A DNA stretch of 64,000 bases from Xanthobacteraceae bacterium (GTDB lineage Bacteria > Pseudomonadota > Alphaproteobacteria > Rhizobiales > Xanthobacteraceae). The stretch lies in contig JANQIP010000159.1 in NCBI GenBank assembly GCA_028282095.1, forward strand, positions 1-64,000, in the 5' to 3' direction. The notes beneath the pieces were generated by a model. The model was given only the letters and a program-made list of their open reading frames with translations. It had not been told where the DNA came from and did no database searches. Position numbers and translations under genes: made by a program. Below are positions 37,850 through 46,280 of this stretch, piece after piece (positions within the stretch are counted from its first letter, which is position 1; each line of letters opens with the position of its first letter).

Positions 37850-38524
37850 ATGGCAACAAACGCGCCGCGAAGGAAACGAGCAGGCCTTTCGGCTGCGAAA
37901 GAGCCGAGGATCGGTACCGATGCGCCGCTGTCGCTCGGGCCGCTGCCCCATTATACCGGCTACGTCCTGCGCCGGGCGCAGCTTGCCCTGTTCGAGCAGT
38001 TCATCACCGTGTTCAAGCAGCTCGACCTGCGGCCGGCGCAATTCAGCGTGCTGCTGCTGGTGGATGCCAATCCCGGCCGGCGGCAAGCGGAGATCGCGGC
38101 AGCGCTCAGCATAAGGCAGGCGAACCTGGTCGGCCTGATCGACGGACTGGACCGGCGTGGCCTTACCAGGCGCAAGCGGCTGGCGGCTGATCGCAGAGCC
38201 TATGCCCTGACATTGACCGCGAAAGGCGCGGCGCTGCTGAAGAAGGCATGCGCGCTACAGGCGCAATTCGAAGAGCGCCTTGAATCCGAACTCGGCACCA
38301 GCGAACACAAACGACTGATCGCGAATTTGACCAAGCTGCACCGCGTGCTGACGATACCCAGTCCCTACGTGTCAAAGAGCGCTGCGCGCTCGCGGCTATC
38401 AAGTCGGCCGAAGACGCCCGTTCGGGCAAGGGCGCAGTCGTTGAAGAACGATAGCCTTGCGTCCGGGCCAAAGCCACGGAGAGGACAGGCCGGCGGCCTT
38501 GCGAAGACCGGCTCCTCCGGATGA
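37850..38524 (+). CDS. MarR family transcriptional regulator
   Basis: LRPAQFSVLLLVDANPGRRQAEIAAALSIRQANLVGLIDGLDRRGLTRRKRLAADRRAYALTLTAKG winged helix. Confidence 0.9.
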   Translation: MATNAPRRKRAGLSAAKEPRIGTDAPLSLGPLPHYTGYVLRRAQLALFEQFITVFKQLDLRPAQFSVLLLVDANPGRRQAEIAAALSIRQANLVGLIDGLDRRGLTRRKRLAADRRAYALTLTAKGAALLKKACALQAQFEERLESELGTSEHKRLIANLTKLHRVLTIPSPYVSKSAARSRLSSRPKTPVRARAQSLKNDSLASGPKPRRGQAGGLAKTGSSG

Positions 38525-38571
38525 GTGTTTCCCTTGGGGTGTCGGCTTTGCGTGCGCATGCTCTGACGAAG

Positions 38572-39669
38572 TTACGGACGTAGCAGCGCCGCCGTGTGCT
38601 CGTCGAGCGCGACCGTCTTGATCAGCGTGAAGACACGCCGCCCGACCGCAAGGTCGAGTTCGTCGACCGCCATACGCGTCGCCGCCGCAGCGATATGGCC
38701 ATGGCCGTCGAGATTGACGACGAGCATGGCCAGCGGGCCGTCATTCGTCTTGATCTGACCGATCGTTCCCGCGAGCACCGTGCGCACGCTGAGGCCGGGC
38801 GGCCGTGCCACCGCCAGCGTCACGTCGGTCGCCCGCACGATGACCCGGCAGTCACGCCCGATCGGGCCGGCTGCGCCAACAAGCCGGATCGTCCCCGCCG
38901 GATGGTGCAGCTCGGTCAGCCCGTAGGCGGCATCGTACCCCGCCACGCGGCCGGTGATGAAGGAGGCACGGTCGAACCGGCTCTCGCCGGCCTGCACCGC
39001 CGCCAGTCCGAACACATCCTCGACCGGCCCGGCCGCCACCACCCGGCCGCTCTCGATCACGACGACGCGCGCGGCAAGGCGCGCAACCTCGTCGACAGCA
39101 TGCGAGACATAGACGATCGGAATGCCGAACTCATCGCGCAGCCGCTCGATCAGCGGCAGGATTTCGAGCTTGCGCTGGCTGTCGAGCGAGGCGAGCGGCT
39201 CGTCCATGAGGAGAATGCGCGGCGCGGCGAACAACGCGCGGCCGATCGCGACACGCTGGATCTCCCCACCCGACAGGCGCGCCGGCCGGCGATCGAGGAG
39301 ATGGCCGATTCCGAGCGTTTCGATCAGCGGCTCGAAGGCGATGAGCTCGCGCGACTTGGCGGCGAACCAGCGCCCGAACAGGAGATTGTGCCGCACGCTC
39401 AGATGCGGAAAGAGTTGCGCGTTCTGGAAGACGAGCCCGATACGGCGGGCATGGGCCGGCACGAACACGCCGGCGTCGGTGTCGACAAGCGTGCGGCCGT
39501 CGAGCACGATGCGCCCGCTCTCGGGCCGGGTGAGCCCGGCGATCACATTGAGGACCGCCGTCTTGCCGGCGCCGGAGCGGCCGAACAGGGCGACAACGCC
39601 GGCTTCGTTCTCGAATGCGACATCGAGGTCGAAGGCGCCAAGCCGCTTTCTGATCGCCACCTTGATCAT
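38572..39669 (-). CDS. modC: Molybdate ABC transporter ATP-binding protein
   Basis: FGRSGAGKTAVLN Walker A; LSGGEIQRVAIGRAL; C-terminal TOBE/mop-like domain. Confidence 0.92.
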   Translation of the reverse strand: MIKVAIRKRLGAFDLDVAFENEAGVVALFGRSGAGKTAVLNVIAGLTRPESGRIVLDGRTLVDTDAGVFVPAHARRIGLVFQNAQLFPHLSVRHNLLFGRWFAAKSRELIAFEPLIETLGIGHLLDRRPARLSGGEIQRVAIGRALFAAPRILLMDEPLASLDSQRKLEILPLIERLRDEFGIPIVYVSHAVDEVARLAARVVVIESGRVVAAGPVEDVFGLAAVQAGESRFDRASFITGRVAGYDAAYGLTELHHPAGTIRLVGAAGPIGRDCRVIVRATDVTLAVARPPGLSVRTVLAGTIGQIKTNDGPLAMLVVNLDGHGHIAAAATRMAVDELDLAVGRRVFTLIKTVALDEHTAALLRP

Positions 39670-40364
39670 TCAAAACGGGCCAGGCGCTTGTGCGCGCTAC
39701 GCTGCACGATTTCGGAGACGATCAGCGCCGACAGCGCAATGACGACGGCGACGACGGTCAGCCGCAAGGCGCTCGCTTCACCGCCGGGCACCTGCGTATA
39801 GGTATAGATCGCGGCCGACAAAGTCTGCGTCTCGCCGGGAATGTTGGAAACAAAAGTAATGGTGGCGCCGAACTCGCCCAGCGCCTTGGCAAAGCACAGA
39901 ACCGAGCCGACGAGGACCCCCGGCAGCGCGAGCGGCAGCGTTACCAGGCCGAAGGTCCATAGCCGGCTCGCACCGAGCGTTCCCGCCGCATCCTCAAGCC
40001 GGCGATCGATCGCCTCGATCGACAGCCTGATCGCGCGCACCATCAGCGGGAAGCTCATCACCGCGCAGGCAAGCGCGGCACCGGTCCAGCGGAACGCGAA
40101 CACGATGCCAAAATTCTCGGCAAGAAAAGCACCGATCGGCCCGCGCCGACCGAACAGGATCAAGAGGAAATAGCCGGTCACGACCGGCGGCAGCACCAGC
40201 GGAAGGTGCACGAAGCCATCGAACAGAACCTTGCCGGGAAACCGCCAACGCGCGAGCACATAGGCGACGAATATGCCGATCGGCAGGTTCACCAATGTCG
40301 CCACGATCGCGATCCTCAGCGAGAGATGGATCGCGGTCAGTTCTTCGGGCGACAGATCGAACAA
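39666..40364 (-). CDS. modB: Molybdate ABC transporter permease
   Basis: RAIRLSIEAIDRRLEDAAGTLGASRLWTFGLVTLPLALPGVLVG; GEFGATITFVSNIPGETQTL. Confidence 0.95.
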   Translation of the reverse strand: MFDLSPEELTAIHLSLRIAIVATLVNLPIGIFVAYVLARWRFPGKVLFDGFVHLPLVLPPVVTGYFLLILFGRRGPIGAFLAENFGIVFAFRWTGAALACAVMSFPLMVRAIRLSIEAIDRRLEDAAGTLGASRLWTFGLVTLPLALPGVLVGSVLCFAKALGEFGATITFVSNIPGETQTLSAAIYTYTQVPGGEASALRLTVVAVVIALSALIVSEIVQRSAHKRLARFE

Positions 40365-40371
40365 GGCGGAA

Positions 40372-40830
40372 CTCCATCAGCATTTTCCGGCGAAGTGGGA
40401 ACCGGTTCGCCGTCGAAAACGCGACCAGCAAGCAGCATTCTCCGGCGAAGTGGGAACCGGTTCGCCGCAGAAAATGCGACTAGCAAGAAGCATTTTCCGG
40501 CGAAGCCTGCCCTCGGACCTGATCCGGGGGTGGGATCGGTTCGCCGTCGAAAACGCGACCAGCAAGAAGCATTTTCCGGCGAAGCCTGCCCTCGGACCTG
40601 ATCCGGGGGTAGGACCGGTTCGCCGTCGAAAACGCGACCAGCAAGCAGCGTTTTCCGGCGAAGTGGGAACCGGTTCGCCGTCGAAAACGCGACCAGCAAG
40701 CAGCATTCTCCGGCGAAGCCTGCCCTCGGACCTGATCCGGGGATAGGAGCCCTTCGCCGTCGAAAACACGACAAGCATTTCCCGGCGAACGGACCGGTTC
40801 GCCTTTGAAAATGCGACCAAAAAGAGCGGA
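40372..40830. repeat. Seven-unit tandem palindromic satellite, 55-bp and 79-bp unit types
   Basis: Units of GCATTTTCCGGCGAAGTGGGAACCGGTTCGCCGTCGAAAACGCGACCAGCAAG; longer units carry CCTGCCCTCGGACCTGATCCGGGGG. Confidence 0.92.
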
Positions 40831-40909
40831 TTGGCGCGAATTCCGTTTCCATCGAAACAGAATTTGGGTGAGGCCCGCGATCGGAGCCATCGCTTCGACC
40901 GCCGTGCTC

Positions 40910-41140
40910 AGAGCGTGATCCATTCATTTTGAATCGCGCTCTTGTCTCTTTGTTTGTCGCACAATCTTGTCCGAAAAGTCTGCAACTTTTCGGGATCATG
41001 CTTCAAAGCAAGGATCGGGCCGCAAGTGCGGAGACCTAGAGCGCGATCCATTCAGGTTGAATCGATCGCGCTCTCTTTAGTCTTTGTTTTGTCGCATGAT
41101 CTTGTCCGAAAAGTCTGCCAACTTTTCGGCATCATGCTCT
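40910..41140. repeat. Two RIME-like repeats
   Basis: AGAGCGTGATCC...GGGATCATGCT (40910-41002) and AGAGCGCGATCCATTCAGGTTGAATCGATCGCGCTCT...GCATCATGCTCT (41038-41140). Confidence 0.85.
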
Positions 41141-41262
41141 AGTGTTTCCTTCTCTGACGGTCCGATCCCAGACCCGTCAGGTAAGGAACACCAGCTAATC
41201 TGGTGCTTTGTGATGCGGCACCAACACGATGAGACGAGCTCAAGCGTTGGTGCCGCATCACG
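41141..41262. repeat. Composite double-hairpin element, copy 2
   Basis: AGTGTTTCCTTCTCTGACGGTCCG...GTCAGGTAAGGAACACCAGCTAATC...TGATGCGGCACCAACACGATGAGACGAGCTCAAGCGTTGGTGCCGCATCA. Confidence 0.85.
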
Positions 41263-41326
41263 AGGGCGCCCCTGCCTCCCGCTCTGTCCCCTCCCCCCGG
41301 CTGATTTCGCCACGGTCACAGGCTCT

Positions 41327-41427
41327 TGAGCGCGATTGCTTAAGTTCGATCAACCGCGCGCTTGCTGTTCGCCTTTTCTCGCATGATGTTGCCCCAAAAG
41401 TCTGAAATTCCTTGAGATCATGCTCCA
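41327..41427. repeat. RIME-like repeat
   Basis: TGAGCGCGATTGCTTAAGTTCGATCAACCGCGCGCT...GCATGATGTTGCCCCAAAAG...GAGATCATGCTC. Confidence 0.75.
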
Positions 41428-41503
41428 GATTCCGTTCATTCCCGCGCAAGCGGGGATGAAGCCTTCTGGTTCCTGCTTTCGCGGTGACGAATGGACTGAG
41501 GAA

Positions 41504-42310
41504 TCAGTTGCCGAGCACGGCAAAGCCGTGCTGCTCGAACAGCTTTGCGGCTTTCGGCGTGCTGAGAAAGGCGAGAAAAGCCCGCGCCGCCGGATGCTGC
41601 GAGGCCGCCGTGAGCGCGACCGGATAGACGATCGGCCCATGCGTGCCGGTCGGGAAGACATCGAGGATCTTGACCTTCGGCTCTGCCCTTGCGTCGGTCG
41701 CATAGACGATGCCGAGCACCGCCTCCCCGCGGGCGACGAACGCCAGCGCGACGCGCACATTCTCGCTCTGGGCGATCCGATCCGCGATACCCGCCCATAG
41801 GCCAAGTTTCTCGAGCGCCGCCTTGGCGTATTTGCCGGCCGGCACCGCCTCGACATTCGCAGTCGCAAGGCGGCCGTCGCCGAGCATGCCGGAGAGGTCG
41901 CCGCCGGGCGCAATCTTGTGCGTCACTGCGGAGTCCGCCGGTGCGATCAGCACCAGCGTATTGCCCAGTAGATTCCGCCGCGTCTGTGGCGCGATCAGCT
42001 TGTGCTCGGCCAGCCACTCCATCCAGTCGTGGTCGGCGGAGAGGAAAAGATCGGCCGGAGCGCCCTGCTCGATCTGCCGCGCGAGCGCCGAGCTTGCAGC
42101 ATAGGAAATGACCACATCGCCGCCGGTTTCCGCCTCCCATGCCGCCGCGACCGCGTCGAGTGCGTTTTTCAAACTCGCGGCGGCAAAGACGAGGATGGGC
42201 CGCTTCTCGCTCGTCTGCGCGCGAGCCTCAGGCGTTGCGACGGGCACCGAAAACGCGAGCAGACATGCCAGCATCCAGTAGCGCATTTTATACTTCATAA
42301 GCGCGAACAC
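41504..42310 (-). CDS. modA: Molybdate ABC transporter substrate-binding protein
   Basis: Signal peptide; ILVFAAASLKNALDAVAAAWEAETGGDVVISYAASSALARQIEQGAPADLFLSADHDWMEWL. Confidence 0.95.
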   Translation of the reverse strand: MFALMKYKMRYWMLACLLAFSVPVATPEARAQTSEKRPILVFAAASLKNALDAVAAAWEAETGGDVVISYAASSALARQIEQGAPADLFLSADHDWMEWLAEHKLIAPQTRRNLLGNTLVLIAPADSAVTHKIAPGGDLSGMLGDGRLATANVEAVPAGKYAKAALEKLGLWAGIADRIAQSENVRVALAFVARGEAVLGIVYATDARAEPKVKILDVFPTGTHGPIVYPVALTAASQHPAARAFLAFLSTPKAAKLFEQHGFAVLGN

Positions 42311-42384
42311 GGAATCTCTCCAAATCTCTGCGATTTCGAGTGAATGCCAAGCCCTGCGTGCTCACGGGTCAAGCAGATGAACCA

Positions 42385-42486
42385 AGAGCGCGATTGCTTC
42401 AGGTCGGTTTAATCGCGCTCTATTTCCCTTTGATTTCCCGCATGATCTTGTCCGAAAAGTCTGCCAATTTTTCGGGATCATGCTCT
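42385..42486. repeat. RIME-like repeat
   Basis: AGAGCGCGATTGCTTCAGGTCGGTTTAATCGCGCTCT...GCATGATCTTGTCCGAAAAGTCTGCCAATTTTTCGGGATCATGCTCT. Confidence 0.85.
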
Positions 42487-42607
42487 AGTGATGCGGCACC
42501 AACGCTTGGGCTCGTCTCATTGTGTTGGTGCCGCATCACAAACTAACGGATTAGCTGGTGTTCCTTACCTGACGGTCCGGGATCAGACCGTCAGAAGGAA
42601 ACACTAG
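42485..42607. repeat. Composite double-hairpin element, copy 3 (reverse), ends CTAGTG...CACTAG
   Basis: CTAGTGATGCGGCACCAACGCTTGGGCTCGTCTCATTGTGTTGGTGCCGCATCACAAACTAACGGATTAGCTGGTGTTCCTTACCTGACGGTCCGGGATCAGACCGTCAGAAGGAAACACTAG. Confidence 0.88.
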
Positions 42608-42816
42608 ACAAAGCCATCAGCCGGCCTGTGGCGCGATCGCGCCTGTGGTATATGAACCGGTCGCCCGCCGATACGCCCCGCACTCGCCGGGCGTGGTGTT
42701 TATTCCAAGTGGGGCGCGTCGTCGATCCGTCCAGCCGGCGCGCATTGTTCTTGCCGCGGTCATGATAAACACGCAGTAATCAACGACCCACGCCCGCCGC
42801 TCGAGGTCTCATAACA

Positions 42817-44106
42817 ATGACGCATCCAGCATTTGAGAGCGCCGCCGCACACATCTCCCCCGATCTCATCCGTGACACGCTTGTCGATCTCATCAATATT
42901 GCAAGTCCGACCGGCAAGGAGTCCGCCGTCGCCCATTATCTGGTGGAGCGGATGCGCACGGCCGGCCTTGCCACCGACCTTCCGTTGGTCGAACCGGACC
43001 GTCCCAACGCGGTCGGGCACCTGCGTGGACGCGGCGACGGCAACAACCTCCTGCTCGCCGGACATATGGACACCGCCTATGGCGGCGCGGAAGTGGCCCC
43101 CCTTGGCGAGGGGTTCCGACCGCATGCGGTGATCCGCGACGGCTGGGTATTCGGGCTTGGCGCAAACAATATGAAAAGCGGGCTCGCCGCCGCGCTGGTC
43201 GCGATCGAGGCGCTTGCTAAATCCGGCATCACGCTCGCCGGCGACGTTACTCTCGGCGCAACGGTCGGCGAGATCGAGAAGGCGCCGATCGAGGAGTTCC
43301 AGGGCGTTGCCTATTCGGGCCACGGCGTCGGTAGCAGGCATCTCGTGACCCACGGCGTGACGGCCGATTACGCGATCGTTGCCGAGCCCACCGGGCTGCA
43401 TACGGCAATCGCCAATATGGGCTGCATCTGGCTCAGGGTGACGCTGAGCGGGACGCCGTCCCATGCGGCGCTCGCCAACAGCCCCGGCGTCGTCAACGCC
43501 ATTGCCACAATGCATGAATTGCAGGCCGACATTGCCGCCTGGGCGAAGGACTATGAGAACCGTCACGAGTTCATGGGTGAGCATCCCAATGTGACATTGG
43601 CGGCGATCCGCGGCGGCGTGCCATGGCGCCTGTCACGCACGCCGTCCTCATGCAGCCTTTACCTCGATATCCGCACGGTGCCGGGCCAGAACGTCGAGAC
43701 GGTGAAGCGGGACCTGCGAAAGCTGCTGCGCTGGTTTGCTGAACGCACCGGCGTGCCGGAGCCGAGCCTTCACGTCTATGTCATCGAGCCGCCGGTTGCG
43801 CTCGATGCGAATCTTCCGGTCGTCGACGCTCTGGGCGCGGCGCAGGCGCTTGTCCTGGGTGAGAGGATGATGCCCGGCATGCGCCGGACCGGCGCCGATT
43901 CCGTGCACTTTGTCGCTTATGGCGTCCCCTGCGTCGGTTTCGGGCCAGGCGGACGGTTGCATCCGGATGCAAGCGGTTCTTCCATGTACACCTATGGCGA
44001 ACATGTGCTGATCGAGGATGTGGTCGCCGCATCGCGCATTTATCTCGCGACCGCCCTCGACCTGTGCAGCCGCAAGGCCGACGTCGTCGAACCCTGGTCG
44101 ATCTGA
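42817..44106 (+). CDS. M20 family metallopeptidase
   Basis: LLAGHMDTAYGG metal-binding motif; FGLGANNMKSGLAAALVAIEAL; CVGFGPGG. Confidence 0.88.
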   Translation: MTHPAFESAAAHISPDLIRDTLVDLINIASPTGKESAVAHYLVERMRTAGLATDLPLVEPDRPNAVGHLRGRGDGNNLLLAGHMDTAYGGAEVAPLGEGFRPHAVIRDGWVFGLGANNMKSGLAAALVAIEALAKSGITLAGDVTLGATVGEIEKAPIEEFQGVAYSGHGVGSRHLVTHGVTADYAIVAEPTGLHTAIANMGCIWLRVTLSGTPSHAALANSPGVVNAIATMHELQADIAAWAKDYENRHEFMGEHPNVTLAAIRGGVPWRLSRTPSSCSLYLDIRTVPGQNVETVKRDLRKLLRWFAERTGVPEPSLHVYVIEPPVALDANLPVVDALGAAQALVLGERMMPGMRRTGADSVHFVAYGVPCVGFGPGGRLHPDASGSSMYTYGEHVLIEDVVAASRIYLATALDLCSRKADVVEPWSI

Positions 44107-44138
44107 TCCGTCACGGCATGCCGACGGAGTGCGTCCTC

Positions 44139-44163
44139 CCGGTCACGTCGTTTGCGTGACCGG
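44139..44163 (+). terminator. Hairpin downstream of M20 peptidase gene
   Basis: CCGGTCACG-TCGTTTG-CGTGACCGG perfect 9-bp stem; no clear U-tract. Confidence 0.4.
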
Positions 44164-44239
44164 TCGCCGTGCGATTAGTTGGAAGTCGAACAATTCTATT
44201 CGGCGACCTCGGTCAGTGTACTGTTAGTGGCTTTTAAAA

Positions 44240-45000
44240 AAGTCATACGATAGAAAAAGAGAAATGGAGTGTGATCGATTCAACCTCGAAGCAATCGCGC
44301 TCCAGAACTGAATAACCTCTCCCCGCTTGCGGGGAGAGGTCGGATTGTCGAAGCGTCAGCTTCGGCAATCCGGGTGAGGGGCAGACTTGGCCGGGGCAAA
44401 GGCCGATCGCGCGATCCAAGGGTCACTGCGTTCCGCGCTCTCGGAACAACGATGGTCTGACAAAGGCGGCTGGTGTGATTCATTGAAACGATCGCAGGCG
44501 CCCCTTGGCAGCGCCGCAGCCCCCTCACCCGCCGCGCTTTGCGCGTCGACCTCTCCCCGCAAGCGGGGAGAGGTGTTTTGGCGGGATCAGTGACCCTGTC
44601 GCAAAGTAGCGCTTAGGATGTGGCTTAGCGCGTAGGGTGGATTAGCGCCGAAGGCGCGTAACCCACAGCCAAGATTGCCGCTGTCCTTATGCCGGCCAAT
44701 CGGATGGCGTGCGCACGTTTCCTTCTCCTCGCTTGCGGGGAGAAGGTGGCGAGCGGCAATGCCGCGAGCCGGATGAGGGGCTTTGACTTTTCCGCGATCC
44801 CCGTGCTGGCCCCTCACCCGCCGCGCTTCGCGAGCGTTGCCTTCTCCTCGCTTGCGGGGAGAAGATGGCGAGCGGCAATGCCGCGAGCCGGATGAGGGGC
44901 TCTTGCTTTTCCGCGATGCTATGCTGGCCCCTCACCCGCCGCGCTTCGCGCGTCGACCTCTCCCCGCAAGCGGGGAGAGGTAATACTTCCGCGAGCCTGA
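44240..45000. repeat. Cluster of CCTCTCCCC/CTTCTCC palindromic repeats with a RIME-like half element
   Basis: Repeated CCTCTCCCCGCAAGCGGGGAGAGGT and CTTCTCCTCGCTTGCGGGGAGAAGGTGGCGAGCGGCAATGCCGCGAGCCGGATGAGGGGC; no credible CDS. Confidence 0.85.
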
Positions 45001-45115
45001 GCTAGAACTGATCCGGAAAAGGCGGGCGCGCTGAAAACCTCTGTATCAAATCGTGTCTGAATGAAAGCGCAATTGCGGTCGCCAAGTGGCGCCACGCCGT
45101 GCTAACAAGTCCGCC

Positions 45116-46141
45116 ATGGGGAGCAATCTTGAATCACTGGCAGTTGGACCCCGCGGTGTGCGCATACCGGGGGCCAAGTCCGTGCGTATCGGGGTCATCG
45201 GCGCCGGTATCATGGGATGCAACCATGCCCGCGTTCTTGCCGAGATGCCCGGCGCCGAGCTGGTCGGCGTCGCCGATCCCAATGTCGGGCAGGTCGAGTT
45301 CGTCGGCCGCACCTTGGGCTGCAACACCTTCTCTGATGCGAACGAGCTGCTCGATTTCGGCATCGACGCGGCGACCATCGCCGCGCCGACGCATCTGCAT
45401 CGCGATCTGGCGCTCGCCTGCATTTCCCGCGGCGTGCATGTCCTGGTGGAAAAGCCGATTGCTTCGTCGGTCGAGCAGGGCATGGAGGTCATCAACGCCG
45501 CGCGCCGGGCCGGCGTCACGCTCATGGTCGGACATGTCGAGCGTTTCAACCCGGCGACACAGGCGATCAAGGACGCGATCCGCGCCGAGGACATTCTCTC
45601 CATCGCAATCACCCGGGTCGGGCCGTTTCCGCCGCGCATGTCCAATGTCGGCATCGTCATCGACCTCGCCGTGCACGACATCGATCTGATCCGCTGGTTT
45701 ACCGGCTCGGAGATCGTCGAGGTGCAGCCGCAGCTCTCCAATGCGCGGGCCGAACGCGAGGACATCGCGCTGCTGCAGTTCCGTACCGCTTCGGGCGTGC
45801 TCGGCCATATCAACACGAATTGGCTGACGCCGTTCAAGGCGCGGACCGTGCAGGTCGCGACCAAGCGCAAATACATTGTCGGCGATTTGCTGACGCGGCA
45901 GGTCACCGAGTATTTCGGGTTCCAGCCGGACGGCAGCTACTCGATGCGCCATCTCTCGGTCGGCCATTCCGAGCCGCTGCGATCGGAGTTGCGCGCCTTC
46001 GTTCAGGCGGTGCAGACCAGCACTGCGCCTCCGGTGGATGGTGAAGAAGGTGTGGCGAGCCTGGAAATCGCCATCCGCTGTCTGGAGCAACGCGCGCTCG
46101 GAAAGGACGATCCCCGCGTGGCGCAGCTTGCCGCGGTTTGA
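45116..46141 (+). CDS. Gfo/Idh/MocA family oxidoreductase
   Basis: RIGVIGAGIMGCNHARVLAEM; HVLVEKPIASS; DLAVHDIDLIRW. Confidence 0.9.
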   Translation: MGSNLESLAVGPRGVRIPGAKSVRIGVIGAGIMGCNHARVLAEMPGAELVGVADPNVGQVEFVGRTLGCNTFSDANELLDFGIDAATIAAPTHLHRDLALACISRGVHVLVEKPIASSVEQGMEVINAARRAGVTLMVGHVERFNPATQAIKDAIRAEDILSIAITRVGPFPPRMSNVGIVIDLAVHDIDLIRWFTGSEIVEVQPQLSNARAEREDIALLQFRTASGVLGHINTNWLTPFKARTVQVATKRKYIVGDLLTRQVTEYFGFQPDGSYSMRHLSVGHSEPLRSELRAFVQAVQTSTAPPVDGEEGVASLEIAIRCLEQRALGKDDPRVAQLAAV

Positions 46142-46280
46142 CATCGGCGCCGCTTCACCTCCGTCAGACCTCGCCGGTATATAATTTGAGCTAAGCACCT
46201 CTTTGGACCAGCGGCTCCGCGTGCCGTCGCGGTCCGGTTCGACGTCTTGCTTTGCTCGTAATACGTGGGGTGATGGCGGC

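Noticed and set aside
40372-40830. Repeat block between modB and modA as CRISPR array
   Set aside because: Unit-to-unit spacing lacks unique spacers; units are palindromic tandem copies with two loop types; no cas genes nearby.
40337-41003. ORFs across the repeat block (e.g. 40337..40999, 40273..40746)
   Set aside because: Encoded peptides are translations of the satellite (CWSRFRRRTGS..., KHFPAKPALGPDPG...); no independent coding evidence.
44280-44983. Several 65-85 aa ORFs in 44.3-45.0 kb
   Set aside because: All lie within CCTCTCCCC/CTTCTCC palindromic repeats and overlap in several frames; noncoding repeat cluster more likely.
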